Positions 32,006 through 33,255 of a stretch of DNA of 33,255 bases are shown here, piece by piece; within the stretch, counting starts at the first letter, position 1, and each line of letters begins with the position of its first letter. The notes under the pieces were generated by a model. It made no database searches. It was not told where the DNA came from and worked only from the letters and a program-made list of their open reading frames with translations. Origin of the DNA: Paenalcaligenes sp021793095 (GTDB lineage Bacteria; Pseudomonadota; Gammaproteobacteria; Burkholderiales; Burkholderiaceae_B); contig DAHVQS010000016.1 in NCBI GenBank assembly GCA_027317645.1, positions 1 through 33,255 on the forward strand. Reading direction: 5' to 3'. The translations under genes and the position numbers were made by a program.

Positions 32006-32662
32006 CTATGAGTTTAACGCATCCAAGATACGTTGTTGAATCTCATCGACTGTACCCACACCAGAGACTTTACGGTAGACAGGGGCCAACTCATCGCCTG
32101 ACTGTGCCCACTCGGAATAATAGGCCACCAGTGGCTGCGTTTGGTTTTTGTACACCTCGAGGCGTTGACGCACGGTGGACTCTTTGTCGTCATCGCGCTG
32201 TACCAGGGGCTCGCCTGTCACGTCATCAGTATCGGCTTGTTTGGGTGGGTTAAAGGTCACGTGATAAGTGCGGCCACTGGCGGGATGCATGCGTCGCCCA
32301 CTGATGCGCTCGATAATGACTTCTTCGGGGACATCAAGCTCGATAACATAATCAAGTTTGATTTTTTCAGCTTTGAGCGCATCTGCCTGAGGAATTGTGC
32401 GGGGAAAGCCGTCAAATAGATAACCGTTTTGGCAGTCAGGCTGCTGTAAGCGGTCTTTGACTAGGCCAATAATAATTTCGTCAGACACCAATTGACCCGC
32501 ATCCATGACCTTTTTGGCCTCGATGCCCAGTGGGGTTTGCGCCTTGACTGCAGCGCGCAGCATATCCCCAGTCGCAATTTGCGGGATGGAAAATTTTTCA
32601 ATGACGAATGCTGCTTGGGTTCCTTTGCCAGCCCCTGGAGGGCCCAATAGTATTAATCGCAT
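32006..32662 (-). CDS. adk: Adenylate kinase
   Basis: A 218-residue long-form adenylate kinase, interconverting AMP, ADP and ATP. The P-loop GPPGAGKGTQ is at residues 7-16; the AMP-site GYLFDGFPRTIPQADAL and the LID domain (GRRMHPASGRTYHVTFNPP, then DDVTGEPLVQRDDD) follow. The LID lacks the four-Cys zinc site, as usual in Gram-negatives. AGGAG stands before the ATG. It follows kdsB by 143 bp in the same direction, an order known from Bordetella and relatives. Confidence 0.97.
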   Translation of the reverse strand: MRLILLGPPGAGKGTQAAFVIEKFSIPQIATGDMLRAAVKAQTPLGIEAKKVMDAGQLVSDEIIIGLVKDRLQQPDCQNGYLFDGFPRTIPQADALKAEKIKLDYVIELDVPEEVIIERISGRRMHPASGRTYHVTFNPPKQADTDDVTGEPLVQRDDDKESTVRQRLEVYKNQTQPLVAYYSEWAQSGDELAPVYRKVSGVGTVDEIQQRILDALNS

Positions 32663-32805
32663 AAAGCATCTCCTGAATTTAAGCCACAGATATTAGCCGA
32701 AAAGTGAGTCATACATCAATGCTCCTTTGGTTGGGGGTGGCAGTAGATGTATCTCTAAGCAGTGAGTGTGGTTGAAATATAACTGGGCTCTATGGCCACG
32801 CTTAA

Positions 32806-33255
32806 TTAGAGGGGTGAGTGTGGATCGGCCAGTAATTGCCTAACCAGTGCGAGGTCCTGGGCTGTATCGATACCAGGGGCGGGTGTTTTGGGCCAGCGGT
32901 GGACACGAATGGTTTCGCCATGCTCGAGGGCACGTAATTGTTCGAGCGACTCTAAACGCTCGAGCACCCCCGGGGACAATGTCGGGAATCGCTGTAGAAA
33001 GGCATTTCTGTAGGCGTAGATGCCCATATGGTGTAGGGCTGGTGCCGGCGGGTCATTGGGCGGTGTGTCCCCTCTAGAAGCTGCGCCCTTGGACGAGGCA
33101 TCGGGTGAGTTGTCACCATCGCGCTCCCATGGAATGGGGGCACGAGAAAAGTAGAGGGCTTGTTGCTGAAAATCGCAGACCACCTTGACGATATTAGGGT
33201 CAAATAGCTGGGCGCGCTCTTTGAGTGGCGCTGCAGCCGTCGCCATAGCAGCCTC
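32806..33255 (-). CDS. kdsB: 3-deoxy-manno-octulosonate cytidylyltransferase (CMP-Kdo synthetase), C-terminal part
   Basis: The last 149 codons of kdsB; the frame runs off the right edge of the window, so the N-terminal nucleotide-binding part is missing. Visible family segments are FDPNIVKVVCDFQQQALYFSRAPIPWERD, MGIYAYRNAFLQRFPTL, LERLESLEQLRALEHGETIRV and GIDTAQDLALVRQLL. KdsB activates Kdo for lipopolysaccharide inner-core synthesis. Between the PWERD and MGIYAYR blocks there is a low-complexity insertion (Ser, Asp, Pro, Ala rich, about 27 residues). An internal Met at 33246 is not the real start, since the open frame and the homology continue past it. Confidence 0.93.
   Translation of the reverse strand, partial: EAAMATAAAPLKERAQLFDPNIVKVVCDFQQQALYFSRAPIPWERDGDNSPDASSKGAASRGDTPPNDPPAPALHHMGIYAYRNAFLQRFPTLSPGVLERLESLEQLRALEHGETIRVHRWPKTPAPGIDTAQDLALVRQLLADPHSPL

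Noticed and set aside
31548..32039. 163-residue plus-strand ORF over the SDR gene
   Set aside because: It is antisense to a clearly assigned SDR, with no ribosome binding site and no recognisable domain.

Overview
The window looks like chromosomal DNA of a betaproteobacterium of the Alcaligenaceae type. The evidence is two Bug-type (TctC) solute receptors with no transporter beside them, the kdsB-adk order, rpsT next to murJ and a DUF3579 gene, a PyrB with an extra N-terminal domain, and a 5S rRNA that ends an rRNA operon. Genus is not resolvable by eye. I see no insertion sequence, prophage, CRISPR array or integrase.

Layout. 1-400: end of an rRNA operon (3' tip of 23S, spacer, 5S, two hairpin terminators). 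397-4013: a Bug receptor and a sulfatase/phosphonate-monoester-hydrolase-like enzyme on the minus strand, divergent from an NHL beta-propeller protein. 4090-8050: a Fur-box promoter driving a four-gene iron-chelate ABC importer (binding protein, two permeases, ATPase). 8073-14377: a VanX/DdpX-type D-Ala-D-Ala dipeptidase joined to a complete dipeptide ABC importer in the order X-A-B-C-D-F; its last gene overlaps the convergent ubiC by 79 nt. 14299-17487 (minus): ubiC, tRNA-Ile(CAT), mgtE, a 469-bp non-coding stretch with two perfect DnaA boxes, and a PACE-family efflux gene. 17601-21008 (plus): a lipoprotein, pyrB with a fused HTH-like N-terminus, and an NPD/nitronate monooxygenase. 21037-23886 (minus): an anaerobic ribonucleotide reductase operon in which the glycyl-radical domain is a separate 56-residue ORF; two NrdR boxes lie directly upstream. 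24112-26235 (minus): a second Bug receptor, a ParC-like partition-associated protein and a NUDIX hydrolase. 26314-29191: argG, argF (convergent) and a DUF3579 gene divergent from argF. 29293-33255 (minus): kdsB (partial), adk, an SDR dehydrogenase, murJ and rpsT.

The points most worth following up are the split class III ribonucleotide reductase, the HTH-PyrB fusion with a palindrome in its promoter, the dipeptidase/dipeptide importer placed 25 nt behind a Fur-controlled iron importer, the receptor-enzyme-propeller locus at 0.4-4.0 kb, and the four CCAGT half-sites between argF and the DUF3579 gene.
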